In this document: positions 45,959-58,504 of the stretch, in pieces
How the letters are laid out: each line of letters begins with the position of its first letter
How positions within the stretch are numbered: the first letter of the stretch is position 1
Source: Bretschneidera sinensis
Taxonomy: Eukaryota > Streptophyta > Magnoliopsida > Brassicales > Akaniaceae
Reading direction: 5' to 3'
NCBI GenBank assembly: GCA_023935145.1
Contig: CM043700.1
Span: 30,055,001 to 30,119,000, forward strand
DNA: 64,000 nucleotides
Notes under the pieces: generated by a model
Told to the model about the DNA's origin: nothing
What the model saw: the letters and a program-made list of their open reading frames with translations, nothing else
The model's database searches: none
Program-made: the position numbers and the translations under genes

Positions 45959-47998
45959 TGTAACGACCCATCATAGATGAGCCCACCCAAGATGGTATCG
46001 TCACTTTTAAGCATGAAACACAACTTATATACAAAAAAAATTTCATAACTTCATGAAATTAATTACAACTTATGCACCTAACTCTTTTATAAAGAAGATA
46101 CAAAAGTTTGGTACCTTTTTCATAAAAATAAATACATCCATATATGTTCATGTACATGACTCGTTTACAGTTTTTACAAATATTTTTCTTTTCTGAGGAT
46201 GTTGACCATAGAGACCCATCTAGAGACTCAAAAATGGCCTCAAGTCAAAGAATTCTATCAACCTTCCTATTTGTAACCTGAAATTTGATTAAATAAGGGA
46301 AGTGGGCTTTATAAGCTCACTGAAGCTCAATTTACCCAAATTATTCGATTTGTATACTTCAAGTCATAATTATAATTAAAATTCATATATCAATCAATAT
46401 ACTTTCATCCAATCATCATTTTTCATATCATATTATAGTTCATGCATTTCATTGAACATGTAGATGTCACTCCGGATATCCAATTCAACGTCATTTTCTA
46501 ATCACATGATTTCACAATAATCTCATCACATGGTTTCAAAATCATTTTGATGTAAAAATATCTTAATAAAATAATATACACATGTCAATAATGCATATGC
46601 ATAGATTTTAAAATTTCTTTCCACATCACATCTCATCTATACTATCTCAAGTATGGGTAATTTCATCCATGTTATGGTATCCGTACCAGTCTCTGATACA
46701 GCTATCAGGGACATCTCCCCACATATCGACACATTTACGTCTAGACCAACTATTGTTTTGGTCTTCCATGGACTATACTCCACACTTATGGCTCGACACT
46801 GTATATGCACAATCACATACAAGCAAGCATAGCATAAAAATATGTAATTCAAATAATTTTCTTTTCATAAAATCTCTAATTTGTCATAATAATAAAATCT
46901 ATAGGATTTACTCATCTTTTCAAAGATAGAATTCACATCAGTTCATCATATATTTCGTACATCCAGTCATTTCATCATTAAGATTTATATTTCTCTTTAA
47001 TCATTAAATTCAAACTTATGCCCTATATTTCATCAAACTTAACATATTTTTAATGTATTCATTGACTTATATCATTTTTAATCCATTTCAAGTTGTATTC
47101 ATAGTTCTATTTCTTCTCGCTTACTAATAGTAAAGTGAACTCACCACTAAGCATTAAACGCCATTTGTGGATTACTTCCTTGTCTTTTAGACTTCTCTCA
47201 GTGTCACAAACAGATGTTTCACTTCCACTTAACAAGAATACACTTACCCTATATTACTATCTCATAACTCAGTTCAAACTCTATTCTAGGTTAAATTCAT
47301 AAATATATGTATGCATGTTCTATCTTAGTTTCAAATTCAAAGTCTCAGTTAAATTCTTTTCCTTTTGTCTTGAATCAAAATTTAAATTCATTTAAGAAGA
47401 ATATGAAGATTTATACTCTTGAAATCATAATTTTTTTTTATGAAAGAATAAGAAAAGTAAAGATTACCTTCGATAAGCTCTTCTTAGAAATTTTCTAAAA
47501 TCAATTCTTAAATGATTGAATCTAACAATTGCTTATGAAATCTTCAAAGGCTTTGTATAGTTTCTTCAATAGTTTTAAGAGATTATAGAGAGGGAAAGAG
47601 ATTTAGAGAGAGGATAGAGAATTTAAACGAAAGCAAATGAGGTTATGATTGTAAAAAACTATTTATATAGCCGAAAACACCTACTAGTCGACTACCCAGT
47701 CAACTAGTGCGCTCCAAGCGACTATCCAATCAATTGGTAGTGTAACAGTCTGCTGCATAGTCGTTTGGTAAGGTACTAGTCGATTACCCAGTCGACTAGC
47801 ACCTTTTTGATGCCTTAAAAATCCATTTTTAAATACTTTTATGCATTCTAACTCATTTTCTTTAGTATATTTTCAAATTCTCGTCTAAATATTGATTCAA
47901 ACTTAAGTCTTAAATAAATTTGTATGTGTATGCATGATAGTTATAATATCGACTGAAAATTATCAAATTACTCTTACTTTATAGGTATGGATCTTACA
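45959..47998 (-). repeat. 3' LTR of element F
   Basis: About 2040 bp. On the minus strand it begins TGTAAGATCCATACC and ends GGGTCGTTACA, the termini usual for Del/Tekay-type elements. TATATAAATA is complementary to 47659-47670. A cluster of TAGTCGACTA/CCAGTCGACTAG words (47690-47806) lies just upstream of it on the minus strand. A purine tract precedes the LTR on the minus strand (GGTGGATAGAA, about 48000-48010). Confidence 0.75.
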
Positions 47999-48054
47999 TT
48001 TCTATCCACCATACAAAAATTTCGTCATTGAAATTTTCTTACCTACATCAGGAA

Positions 48055-48165
48055 AAAGTTGAGGATATTTTTTTTCTCATATTCACTTTACGTTCCCAAG
48101 TAATTTCCTCAACATCTCGATTCCACAACAACACTTGAACTAATGGAATGACTTTATTGTGTAAG
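48055..48165 (-). pseudogene. C-terminal tip of F polyprotein
   Basis: On the minus strand it reads NKVIPLVQVLLWNRDVEEIT, then WERK, matching the conserved end of chromovirus integrase polyproteins. It is severed from the rest of integrase by the family-D LTR inserted at 48166. Confidence 0.8.
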
Positions 48166-50815
48166 TGTAGACACCCAATTTCGTTCCAAAATTTTTGAAC
48201 AAACCACGCGCGGGTTCCTATGACGAATCTTTGATCCTAGTGTGCTCAGACTTGGTAAGTGAGGAAGTTTGGATTTAATTAGTGAGTAGGAGCAATTTTA
48301 AGACCTTTTTATTCAATCCATTTAATTCACTTTGGATTTAAATCAATTGGACCTTATTTGATTCAACTAATCTAAGACCAAAGTTTTCATTTAAATTTTG
48401 ACTCAGTCCAAAACTCACGAAAGCCCATTGATCTTTCCTAAGCCCAAACACTTTTGGCTCAAATTTCAAGCCCAAGAAGACATCTAATTTTTAAGGGTGA
48501 ACTTTTAATTTTACCCTCCACTTGGCACTCCTTGATTGGTTCATTTTTCTCAAAGTAAAAATTATTTTTTTACAACAAAAAAGATATCTCTCTCCTTTCC
48601 CTATATGGCCGGCCATAATAAGGAATTTTCACTCCTCTTTTTTTCTTTTTGAACTCACATCTCCTTATTAGGTTCCCTCACCTTATTTTATACCAAACAC
48701 TTCCTTTTTCCACATAAATAAAGATTTTTTTCACCAAAAAAACAATAACAATGCACTTATAAAGTAGCTGATATTTTCTTCCTCTTTGGACAACCATGTG
48801 TACCAAAAAGAGAGAGTTTCTCTTCTCTTCCTTTTGATTAGTTAATTTGAAATTACATTATTAATCTTCCACCCTTTTCTAAATGTCAAATAAAACCTTT
48901 TTCTACCCAAAAAATCACATTTTATACCCTAAAAACAGCACCTGAAAAACAACAGGCTTTTTCAGAATGTGAAACCTTTTCTCCTTTCTTTTGCTTTGTA
49001 ATTGCAATTTTTTTCCCTAAGCTTTTACACTTTATTATATATCAAAAAACAAAGAAAATTGTGTATTTTTCACCCCCATTGGTCGTCCAAAGCTTGGATA
49101 GTTTCTCCTCACTTCTTTTGCTTTTGGTTTTGCTTTATTGAAAACACTCCAAAATGTCATTTCTTGTTCACCTTTTTGCAAACCTTCTTCTACACTTTTT
49201 TTTCACCTCAAAGAAACCTCCATCTTCCCCATGTTCAGCCACCTAAAAGTCTTTCGCATCTCACTTTTCACTTGGTTTACCACACCTCACTTCTCTAGCC
49301 CCACCTTTACACCCCAAAAGTGAAACACCTTTTTTCATCTCAAAAGTTGAAACTACTTTTCCTCTTCCCTATATGATCAGCCATGCACATATTTTTCACA
49401 CATTATTTTGTTTTTTTAATTTCTTGGTCACCCCTTACTCCTCCTATAAATACCCCCCATTTTGCTAACAAAAGAGGACAACACAACACTAAGGCAAAGT
49501 AATGCAAAAAAAAAGAAAAAAAAAGAGAAAGTTTAGATAGAAAGAAAAAAGTGAGAAAAGATAGAAGAGTAAGAAGATAAGAGAGAAGAGTAGGAAGACA
49601 AAAGAGAAAAATATAACAAAAGAGAAGAGAGTGTTCAAGAAATGTGAGAAAAGAGCAAAGAGTGAAACACAAAATAAGAACTAGTGAGAGTTCTTCATCA
49701 TTTTTGACCACCTTTTGTTTTTTTGGTCTTCTAATCATCATTGGAATCATTCTTCCAACTTCACTAAGTCCACAAGAGCACAAGTATATCTGAGGATAAT
49801 CCCCGCACATTGAAATTTTTCTTAGCCAAAGAAGGTTGGTTAAGCTTCTACTTTTTGCAAAATAAATTGCTAGCATGATTGATGTGTTTAAACCACCTTG
49901 AAAAATAGAGTAGATTAATTTATCTCACTTAGAAAGTTTCATCTTAAGATACTTACTAGTTTCTTAGCATTTTATCTTTCACTAGTTATATGTCTTTCTT
50001 TAGTTAGCTACTAGTCATATGTATGTCTCTTCGTTAAATGCAATGTTAAGTTAACGGTAGTTTTAAAGTTATTTCCTTTAGTTTAGTACCTTAAGAATTT
50101 TTATTTTCTCTAAGTTAGATGTTTTATTTTAAGTTATCATTAATTATATGTGAACTTTAATTCTTTAAGAAGAATTTTTGACCCCCTTGGTCCTTGTTAA
50201 TTTTGGGCCACCTTTGGCCCATTAAAAATGTTACTAGTTATTAATTATTTTGAATCTCATCTTTAAGGTAGTTTAGTTTAAATCTATTTAGCTTAATCCA
50301 TTGTTTTAACTCGTCTAGTTTAAAGTAGCTTAGTTTAATTCATTCAATTTAGTCTTCTAGTTTAAAATAATTTAGTCTCGATCTTTCTAGTTTAACTTAC
50401 ATAATTAATCTACCTAGTTTAAATGCATGCACTTTAATTTACTTCTGATCCATACTTTGCAAGTAGTTTAATATTTTTTTTTCATAGTCAAAGTAATTTA
50501 TTTCCTTTATATACTTACTTTTACCACATCACTTTAAAGTTAATATTTGGTGTTGCTTTGTTTGAATAAAAATTGTAAAATGTGTGCTTGGTTTATTAGT
50601 AATGTATGATAATAATATTTGAATAAAATTTCAATTAATTCCCTTGAAACACAAAGGGATATACTTCGGTTTAGGTAAGAGAGAGAGCTTTAAATCCTCA
50701 CTCTTTTGCACCCAAATCTCCTGAGCTTTGGAATTTCTAACTTAGACCAGTGACAAGGGATTTGACCCCCTTCAAGGTTAAATGGAGGCTCCTTACCTGT
50801 CATCCTTGCTTTGTG
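48166..50815 (+). mobile_element. Second family-D LTR (D2), solo, inside element F
   Basis: Begins TGTAGACACCCAATTTCG and ends around ACTT/GCTTTGTGCTTGG, as D1 does. TATAAATA at 49445-49452 is followed by a C run and then a long purine-rich leader (49505-49690). No coding domain was found in 2.6 kb. The left junction cleanly interrupts F. The right junction is blurred: about 50 codons of F upstream and 20 beside it are missing, and no target duplication remains. Confidence 0.6.
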
Positions 50816-51559
50816 CTTGGATAACAAATGGTTCATTGTCTAATACATTAAAATGAACCCAATCACCAACTTGAAAGTCAAGATGCCTCCATCTCTTATC
50901 GGCATAACTTTTTTGTCTATTTTGTGCTACTTTAAGATGTTTTTTGATCAATTTGATCCTCTCAATTGTTAAGCCTATTAATTCTAAACTAAAAATATTT
51001 CTTTCTCCCACTTCTTCCAACACACTAGAGTTTTACATCTCCTACCATACAAAGCTTTAAATGATGACATCCCAATACTAGTTTGAAATTGATTATTATA
51101 AGCAAATTCTACAAGAGGTAAGTAAGCATCCCAACTCCCTGAGAAGCTTATTACAATCGCCATCAACATATCTTCTAGTATTCAAATTCTCTCAGTTTTC
51201 CCATTTGTTTGGGGATGAAAAGTAGTACTCAACTGTAAGTGAGTACCTACGGCTTACTGAAAGCCAATTCAAAATCGAGAAGTAAATCTAGCACCTCGAT
51301 TTGAGATAATACTTAATGGTACTCCATTTAGTTTCACAATCTCTGCTACATACAATTTAGCTAACTTCTTAGGATTCCAAGTAGTTCTAATAGAAGGAAA
51401 ATGATAAAATTTGGACAATTGATCAACTATTACCCAGACAGCATCATGACCTCTCTAAGTATGGTGAAATCTTGTAACAAAATCCATACTTACATTTTTC
51501 TATAGCCATTCAGGCAGAAGAAGATGTTGCAGTAAACCTGTTGGATGCTTATTTTTTGA
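50816..51559 (-). pseudogene. Integrase core and C-terminal part of element F
   Basis: On the minus strand: MDFVTRFHH, VWVIVDQLSKFYHF, LNGVPLSIISNRGARF, STTFHPQTNGKTERI, WDAYLPLVEFAYNNQFQTS, ALYGRRC, AAC-type text AQNRQKSYADKRWRHL and FQVGDWV. The second catalytic Asp is Asn (codon 51299-51301). After FQVGDWV an internal deletion joins directly to a VLDNEPF block that normally lies about 50 residues further on. Stops are frequent. Confidence 0.8.
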
Positions 51560-51564
51560 CTTCA

Positions 51565-53159
51565 TGAATTATGCCAACACAGTACTATGTGGTAGTAGTA
51601 GTATAGCATGGGGTGTCGATCCCACGAAGATAACGTTCTACAATCAAAGTCTCAGGAAAAAAGTAATGGAAACAAAATTAATATTAAGAAAACGTTGAGA
51701 ATTAAATGATATAATTGAATTAAGTAAAATACAATCAATAATGAGTAACACAAGGGTCCAAGAACTCCTCCTAAATTTCACAGCTTCAACTTGTATCAAT
51801 TCAGTAATTATAATTCAACTACGTATTTCACATCCCAAATACATAATCGGAAAATAATAGTGAAAGCACCAAAAATATTCTTTTGTAAATTATTATGAGA
51901 AATCCTCTTCTTGTTTTTACAAGTAATGCAATGGTCAATCATATATGATATCCTAAATCGACGATATATCTGGAGACAATAATGCAGTAAAAGACCAACA
52001 TATATAATTAATATACCGAAATCAATGGCATCCTAAATTCCACACATAAGAGAAGCATGACTGAACTTATATGGAGAAAAAAAACAATAATCACCGGAAT
52101 TAAATAAAATCTATGGGAGAAGAAAATATAATTGTCCGTCACACAAAAACATCAACTTCAATATTAAATAAAGGGAACAGCTTAAATAATTATTCAATGT
52201 TAAAAACATAAATACTGAATTAAATATAAGCCAAAGCTGCCATGTCTAGGAGTTAATTGAAACTTAGCCTAGCCGATAATACATAATCACAACAGCTCTC
52301 TAGAAATTCAGTGTGTATCTCTTCAGCCCCCTGTTCGGCTTCCTGTTATTTGAGTCTAAAATCCTATATATAGCTGTATGGAGACGGCTTTGTAGACAAA
52401 AAATTTGCCCTAGGGTTTCTGTTCAGGGCATGTGCTTCGACTGCTGTCCAGGCCCGCTTCTGCTGTTGTCCAATCCTGGTTCTACTACTGTCCAGGCCAT
52501 ACATTTGCTGCTGTCCAGGCCCAGTTTCTGTTGTCCAGAACTGGTCCAGTTGTGCTGCTGTCCAGGCCGTGCAAACCCCAAAAAAATCAAAATTTAATAG
52601 CTCCTTCATTTCTGCCACACTGAAGTCACGCACAACCTGACCTTTGTCTACTAAACCTGCCATAACTTTCTCTAGAAAAATCATATTTATAAGTCGTAAA
52701 ATTCTCTAGAAAGTAGACATTTTCTAGAAAATAGATATTTGGATCTTTCCAACCATATATGACTCATCTCCTTATTCTTCCTGAATCAATACAGTTTAAT
52801 CTGCAAAAATGACTGATCTGTACAGGCAATTCTGGCAATTTAGTGAAACTCATTTTCACCCTTTGCTAGTGATAAAATGACTTAGTAAAATGCTCAATTT
52901 ATCTTTAACAGTCTAGAAATGATGGGGTTTACCCGGTTTCCCTGCTCTGAACTGATCTGGATGTTGTGGATTCTTTCGAACATAATTTATATATTTTTTT
53001 TGTTTAAGGTTTCTTTTTTTTTTAAATTTGCAAAACACAATAAAACACAGAATTCTCCAAAGGATCACACTTTTCAAGAAATTCAATGAATAATCAAAAT
53101 TAATCTCAACAAATAAATATAATTAACTTTATCTGAAGTACATTTTCATGCCCTAATCA
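51565..53159 (-). repeat. 3' LTR of element E (left)
   Basis: 1595 bp, about 118 bp longer than its partner, mainly because of a 22-bp minisatellite (52442-52568). The TATA box complement is CTATATATAG at 52364-52373. The polypurine tract on the minus strand (GGTTGGGGGTTA) is complementary to 53160-53171. Confidence 0.88.
52442..52568 (-). repeat. CTGTCCAGG minisatellite in the E 3' LTR
   Basis: Six TGTCCA-containing units at a spacing of about 22 bp (CTGCTGTCCAGGCCCG and variants), roughly 70 bp upstream of the TATA box on the minus strand. The other LTR has only one unit (59405-59420). Confidence 0.85.
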
Positions 53160-54509
53160 TAACCCCCAACCAGCTCATTGCTAGTACCTAGTGATACAAG
53201 TGAAATAGCAATGCATGAAAAGTAACATAGCGTTAATGTTGTTTATCTAAGAATTTTGTAGAACTATCTAGCATTCAAACAAACGTTGACCAAAGCTCAC
53301 AGTTGCTAACGAGATTTTCAAATCATGTCTTCTGAGAAACTGTGAGTGTGTGCACTAAGCCTAAACCTTTTTACCACAAACTAATGATGCATAAAACTTT
53401 GAATTCAACCAAGAAAGAATCCTAAACTCCATTATCCTCATAGTTAAAGTATTTATCAATTTAAAGAGGCAAGGTATTTACTCATGGAGTTGGAAAGCAG
53501 ATAAAAGCACTCAGTGAAAGGGTCAAGCAATTTAGGACAAGCAAGTGAACAAGAATCAACAACAAGATAGGCTAATCACACAATTCAGAACACTTTATCT
53601 GACTTACCAATATAATGCCTCGAAATTTCAATGGTTAATCAATAAGTCTTGGTGTTGAAGCTCATTTCTTCTGAGTGTGGTGCCACAACTTATCTTCCTT
53701 AAATTATTGAATCTTCATTCTTTCGAATATAAACTGAAAACTGAAGTAAACAAAAACTGATATTTTCTTCTTATTATTTTTTCTTCTCTTTTTTTTTTCT
53801 TTTTCTTTTAGAGAATTACAATATAAATAAATAAACTGATGGAAGAAGAATTATTCCCAAAACATTATCAATGATCAAAACACCGCGCAAATGTCAATGA
53901 TGGATTTGAAGGCTTCGACGACTAACCAAATCATTTCTCCACATGTAAGGTAAGCCAAACAAAGCATCTAAAATAGCAATAAAACTAATTCAAGTAGGCA
54001 ATGAAAGTTCACAATGCTAGTTTTCTCAAACTCTCCACTCAATAAAAACAAATGTGCTTCAAACATAGTTAAAAACCAAAGATCATATGCATCACTCTCT
54101 AAACAATCCAAAAAGCTTAGTATGTGCATTGAAATGAGTTTCCAGAAAACAATCAATGTTAATCAAGATAGTGTCATTGGACCTTGATGAAAACAGAGTT
54201 GTAATCATGCATCAACAGTTCACAAAATCGCGAAATCTCACAAAAATGCATGATAGTTTCACATAAAACAATATATAACAAGCATACATATGCTACCACC
54301 CCTAACCAGAATGTGACAGTGTCTTCATAGTCACCAAAAGATAAGAAAGTCATACCGATGGGAGAGAGGAACTCTAAAAACGTAGTGTAGGTAAACCTGC
54401 ATCGTATAAAACAAAATATAAAAGCAAACAAAGCAAAACAAAAGAAACTAAACTAGAAAGCAGTAAAATATAATATAGATAGAAGTACCAAACATCAATC
54501 AAAGTAGAT
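53160..54509 (-). other. 3' untranslated region of element E
   Basis: About 1.35 kb with no coding similarity between the integrase end and the 3' LTR. Purine- and pyrimidine-rich tracts occur around 53760-53815. Nothing else was recognised. Confidence 0.6.
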
Positions 54510-54935
54510 AGAGGCAACCAGAGAGATCTCCTCTAGTTCCTCTACTTTTTCTACATAATGCTTCAGACGTTGCCCATTCATTCAAAATACACTCCCGTCT
54601 TTTGGATCTTCTATCTCAATTGAACCAATGGGAAAGACTTGCTTAACCACGAACGGGCTAGTCCATCTCGACTTTAGCTTGTCGGGATGAAGGTGAAGCC
54701 TAGAGTCATGGAGGTGGACTCATTGATTGGGCTCGAAATGCTTCCTCAAAATTTGCTTGTCATGAGCTGTCTTCATCTTTGCCTTCTAGATTCTAGAGTT
54801 GTCGTAGGCATCCTTTTGCAACTCTTCAATCTCAACCAACTGAAGCTTTCTATGAATTCCTGTATCATTAAGATCAAAGTTAATGCTCTTTACAGCCCAA
54901 TAAGCATGATGTTCTAACTCAATCAGTAGGTAAAA
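54510..54935 (-). pseudogene. Integrase C-terminal fragment of element E
   Basis: On the minus strand: IELEHHAYWAVKSINFDL, LQLVEIEELQKDAYDNSRI, HDSRLHLHPDKLKSRWTSPF, NGQRLKHYVEK. It is joined at about 54932 directly to the end of RT (DVRSFLGHAGFY). Roughly the whole RNase H, H2C2 and DDE core region seen in B is therefore absent. Confidence 0.8.
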
Positions 54936-55820
54936 ACCAGCATGCCCAAGAAAGATCTAACATCCTTAATAGTTTTAGGTGCAGGCAATTTAGAAATCAG
55001 TTCTATTTTTGATTTATCCACTTCAATCCTTTTTCAGAAATTATGTGCCCCAAAACTAGTCCATAGGGAACTATGAAATGACGTTTTTCCCAATTAAGCA
55101 CTTGACCTTTTTCTTCACATTTACTCAAAACAAAAGAATCGCCAAACACAGCCAAATCATCCATAAAGACTTCCATAAATTTTTCGACCATATCGCTAAA
55201 TATAGTCATCATGCATCTTTAAAATGTAGCTGGCGCATTACACAGTCCAAAAGGCATACGCCAGAATGCATAAGTACCAAATGGGAATGTGAACATAGTC
55301 TTATCCTAATCTTCTAATGCAATCTCTATTTGATAATGTCCCGAATACCTATCTAGAAAGCAATAGAAGGGATAGCCAACTACACATTCTAAGATTTGGT
55401 CTAAAAATGGGAGTTAGAAGTGATCCTTGCGGGTGACAGAATTAAGTTTTCTATAGTCTATGCACATGTGCCACCCTGTCACTACTTTGGTAAGAACAGA
55501 CATCCCCTCTGAGTTGGTTACCACAGTTACCCCAGACTTTTTAGTTACTACTTGAGTCGGGCTAACCCATTTACTATCAGAGATAGGGTAAATGATACCC
55601 GCATCTAATAACTTTAAAACTTCATTTTTCATGACTTATTTCATGGTGATGTTAAGTCCTCTATGGCGATCTCTATGGGCTTTAGCTCATTTCTCTAAAT
55701 GGATCCTATGTGAACATATCAAGAGGCTAATACCTTTAATGTCAGCAATTGTCTATCCTGATGCAGCTTTGTGCTCACTTAACATGTCAATCAATTTTTT
55801 TTCTTGTGAAACGTTAAGTA
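54936..55820 (-). pseudogene. Reverse transcriptase of element E, broken
   Basis: Segments on the minus strand: NEVLKLLDAGIIYPISDSKW, MCIDYRKLNSVTRKDHF (55414-55632), MMTIFSDMVEK and the catalytic FMDD in VFMDDLAVFG (55003-55212), NWEKRHFIVPYG, and DVRSFLGHAG at the deletion junction. A small deletion after FGDSF and several stops make it inactive. Confidence 0.85.
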
Positions 55821-56048
55821 CATAGGAAATAATAACAGGAAAGGTATCACTTAGTCCCAAGAATACATGTTTGAATCCTCAGGTAGCGTTGCTTAGGTGA
55901 CCTTTGGGGTCTCCTTAGAAAATGGCTTAGGTCTCTCTCCATCTCTTGGTAACTCCTCTAAGCTTGGACGTCATTTACTCCTTTATCTTTTGACCTTGAA
56001 ACATCAGAAACATCGAAAACATCATCAAGATAAAGTGAACTCTCAGAA

Positions 56049-56975
56049 TCAGAAATACCAAGGAGATACTCTAAAGATTCTGAATTTTTGCTCAAGTGAG
56101 CCTCCTCTAGGATCAGTGTGTATCATATAAGTGTGATAACAATCATCATCATCATATGGTTGTCTTTCGATGTTAAAAATGCTGACCTCTAGAGTCATAT
56201 TCCCAAAAGAAAACTTCATTAGACAGTTCCTATAATTAATAAGAGCGTTAGAGGTGGCCAGGAAAGGTCTTCTTAAAATGATTGAAACTTTGGACTCCAT
56301 ATCAACCACAGAATGGGTATCCAGAATGAGAAAATCAACAGGATAGTTAAACTTATCTATCTGTATCAATACATCTTTGACTATCCCCCTTGATTGCTTA
56401 GTCGATCGGTCGACCAACTGCAATACAATAGATATGGGTTTGATTTCTTCTAGGCCCAGTTGCAAGTAGACAGTGTAAAGCATTAGCTTCACATTGGCTC
56501 CTAAATCCAGCAACGCTTAACCGATCTCATGAGTCCCAATTTGATAGGTGATAGTGGGACACCTTGGGTCTTTATATTTGAGCGGTGTCTTTTGCCTAAT
56601 CATCGCACTCACTTGCTCAGTCAAGAACACAGTCTTCTTAACTTGATGCTTTCTTTTTATGGTGCACAGATCCTTGATCACCTTTGTATAGTTTAGTACA
56701 TGTTTAATAACATGAAGCAAAGGAAAGTTAATCTTAACTTGTTTCAAATGTTCTAGGATCTCACCTTGTATTTTCGAATTTTTTCCTTTTAATCGGAGTG
56801 CTTGGGGAAAAGGAACTTGAACTGAAAAATTTTCATTTGGCTCATTCTTAGGGGCATTCTCCTCGGTGCTCGTGGTTGTCATCTGACTTAGTCCATCTAA
56901 CACATTACCACTTTGAGTAGTTATGGCATTAACCTCTATGATATTTTGTGAATATGAAGTAGAGGTTTGTGCCAT
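56049..56975 (-). pseudogene. Protease region of element E
   Basis: Two open segments, 56517-56975 and 56049-56513, divided by one stop. The active-site text is LDLGANVKLMLY, where Athila proteases usually have LDLGA then N-L-P. RSTKQSRGIVKDVLIQIDKF and SIILRRPFLATSNALI follow. It would cut the polyprotein in an intact element. Confidence 0.8.
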
Positions 56976-57213
56976 ATGTTGCCCCCTTGGATTTGATTGA
57001 GGCTAAGATAGGAATTTGCCTCTCTCTTGCACTGCAAGAGAACTTGTTAGCTTAGTTATTTGACTTTTAATTTCCTTGTTCCAATCTTTGAATAATTTTA
57101 CCTTGTGACTCCATAAATGCATTTAATTTTTCCACTAAAATGATTCTATTAGGTTGCACATTATATGAGGTTACAAGGTATGACACAGGTGGTTGTGCAT
57201 GTGCATGTGTGGG

Positions 57214-58140
57214 TTAGTTTGAGTTGAGCCTCCAGCTAAAGTTTGGGTGGTTACTCCAACCAGGATTATATGTATTGGAGAAAGGATTATGAAGCTTCCT
57301 ATAAATCCTTAAGGCGTTACATTTTTCATCAAAAACCCCTCTCATCTCTGCATAAGTTAGGTAATCCTGAGCTAAGTGTTCCACTCCCCCACAGATGAAA
57401 CAAGCACCTTGTGACTCGACTCTTGCAACAGTATGCATGAGTCTACCATCTTGGGTCTTAAGTGCCTCTAACTCTCGAGTTACTCACTTAAATTTGGCTT
57501 TTATGCTATCCTCATCCCTAAGTTGGTAGATCTAGGCCAGTCTTGCTCTATTTGTGCTTTTAACAGTAATGAGCCCTGTCCAAGTGTGGGCCTTCTCAAC
57601 CAAGTCATTCAGATACTTAATTGTGTCATCAGGGTCCTTTTGCATAAAGTCCCCATTGCACATCATCTCTATGAATTGACGCTCTCTACTCGTAAGTCCC
57701 TCGTAAAAATGACTAACTATGCGCCAACTCTCGTACCTATGGTGTGGACACATATTTAACAAATCCTTATACCTCTTCGATGCCTGATATAATGTCTCAC
57801 TATCCTTTTGGGTAAAAGTTGAAATTTGTCTTCTCAGACCATTGGTTTTGTGAAGTGGGAAGTAGTCATTGAAAAATGTTTGCGTCATTTCTTCCCATGA
57901 ACCTATAGACCTAAGTCGCAAAGAGTATAGCCAACTCTTTGCTTTGTCCTTCAAAGAAAAAGGAAAGAACCTCAGTTTAACTGAGTTAATAGCCTCAGGT
58001 CTGCCATGAAATGTGGCCACCACTTCCTCAAATTCTCTAATGTGAACATAAGGGTTTTCACTTTCTAAACCATAGAAGGTGGGTATCAATGCTATCATGC
58101 TCGGCTTGAAATTTGTATGTTGTGTGTTTGGCAGAAACAT
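57214..58140 (-). pseudogene. gag of element E
   Basis: A 202-codon open stretch (57532-58140) with the Retrotrans_gag domain: FYGLESENPYVHIREFEEVV, FFPFSLKDKAKSWLYSL, MCPHHRYESWRIVSHFYEGL. After a frame break the nucleocapsid part (57214-57438) has CFICGGVEHLAQDY. In this knuckle the fourth Cys is replaced by Tyr. It ends with a YNPGWSNHPNFSW block like that of B and C, showing that E is a more distant relative. Confidence 0.82.
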
Positions 58141-58483
58141 GATGCATGATGGTGTAGATGTGTGTGTGTGGGATGAAGGTAGTCATTTAGGATCCTAACA
58201 GGGTCATCTCCGTGATTACTCATGGTGTTAGAGCTTGTGTTTGAACCTGTTTCACTCCTAATGTAATTCAATGGGTATTCTAACTAAAGGATTCTAACTA
58301 ATTGTCCGTGTTGGTCTTTATCCCAACGCATATACCACAAACACTCTTTTTTTTTAAATTATTAATTATTTTTTCTTGAATAAAAGAAAACTGAAAAATA
58401 AAGTAAAGCTAGAATTAAAAAGAAACTAAAATAAAGAGTTCGAAAAGATAGTACTCGAAAACCTCTTTGTAGACTGACACTCT

Positions 58484-58499
58484 CCCTGGAACGGTGCCA
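58484..58499 (-). other. Primer-binding site of E, diverged tRNA-Asp type
   Basis: On the minus strand TGGCACCGTTCCAGGG lies five bases beyond the 5' LTR. It matches the first ten bases of the sites of A-C and then diverges. Confidence 0.6.
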
Positions 58500-58504
58500 A
58501 AATT

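Noticed and set aside
47307..47498. 63-residue plus-strand frame in AT-rich DNA.
   Set aside because: Lies inside the F LTR, low complexity, no family signal.
48900..49880. Long hydrophobic minus-strand frame (49403-49876) that could suggest a membrane protein.
   Set aside because: Antisense of the purine-rich leader of the family-D LTR; Leu/Phe/Ser content reflects composition.
52313..52684. Overlapping open frames on both strands rich in Gln/Leu/Ser.
   Set aside because: They run over the CTGTCCAGG minisatellite in the E LTR; no conserved motif.
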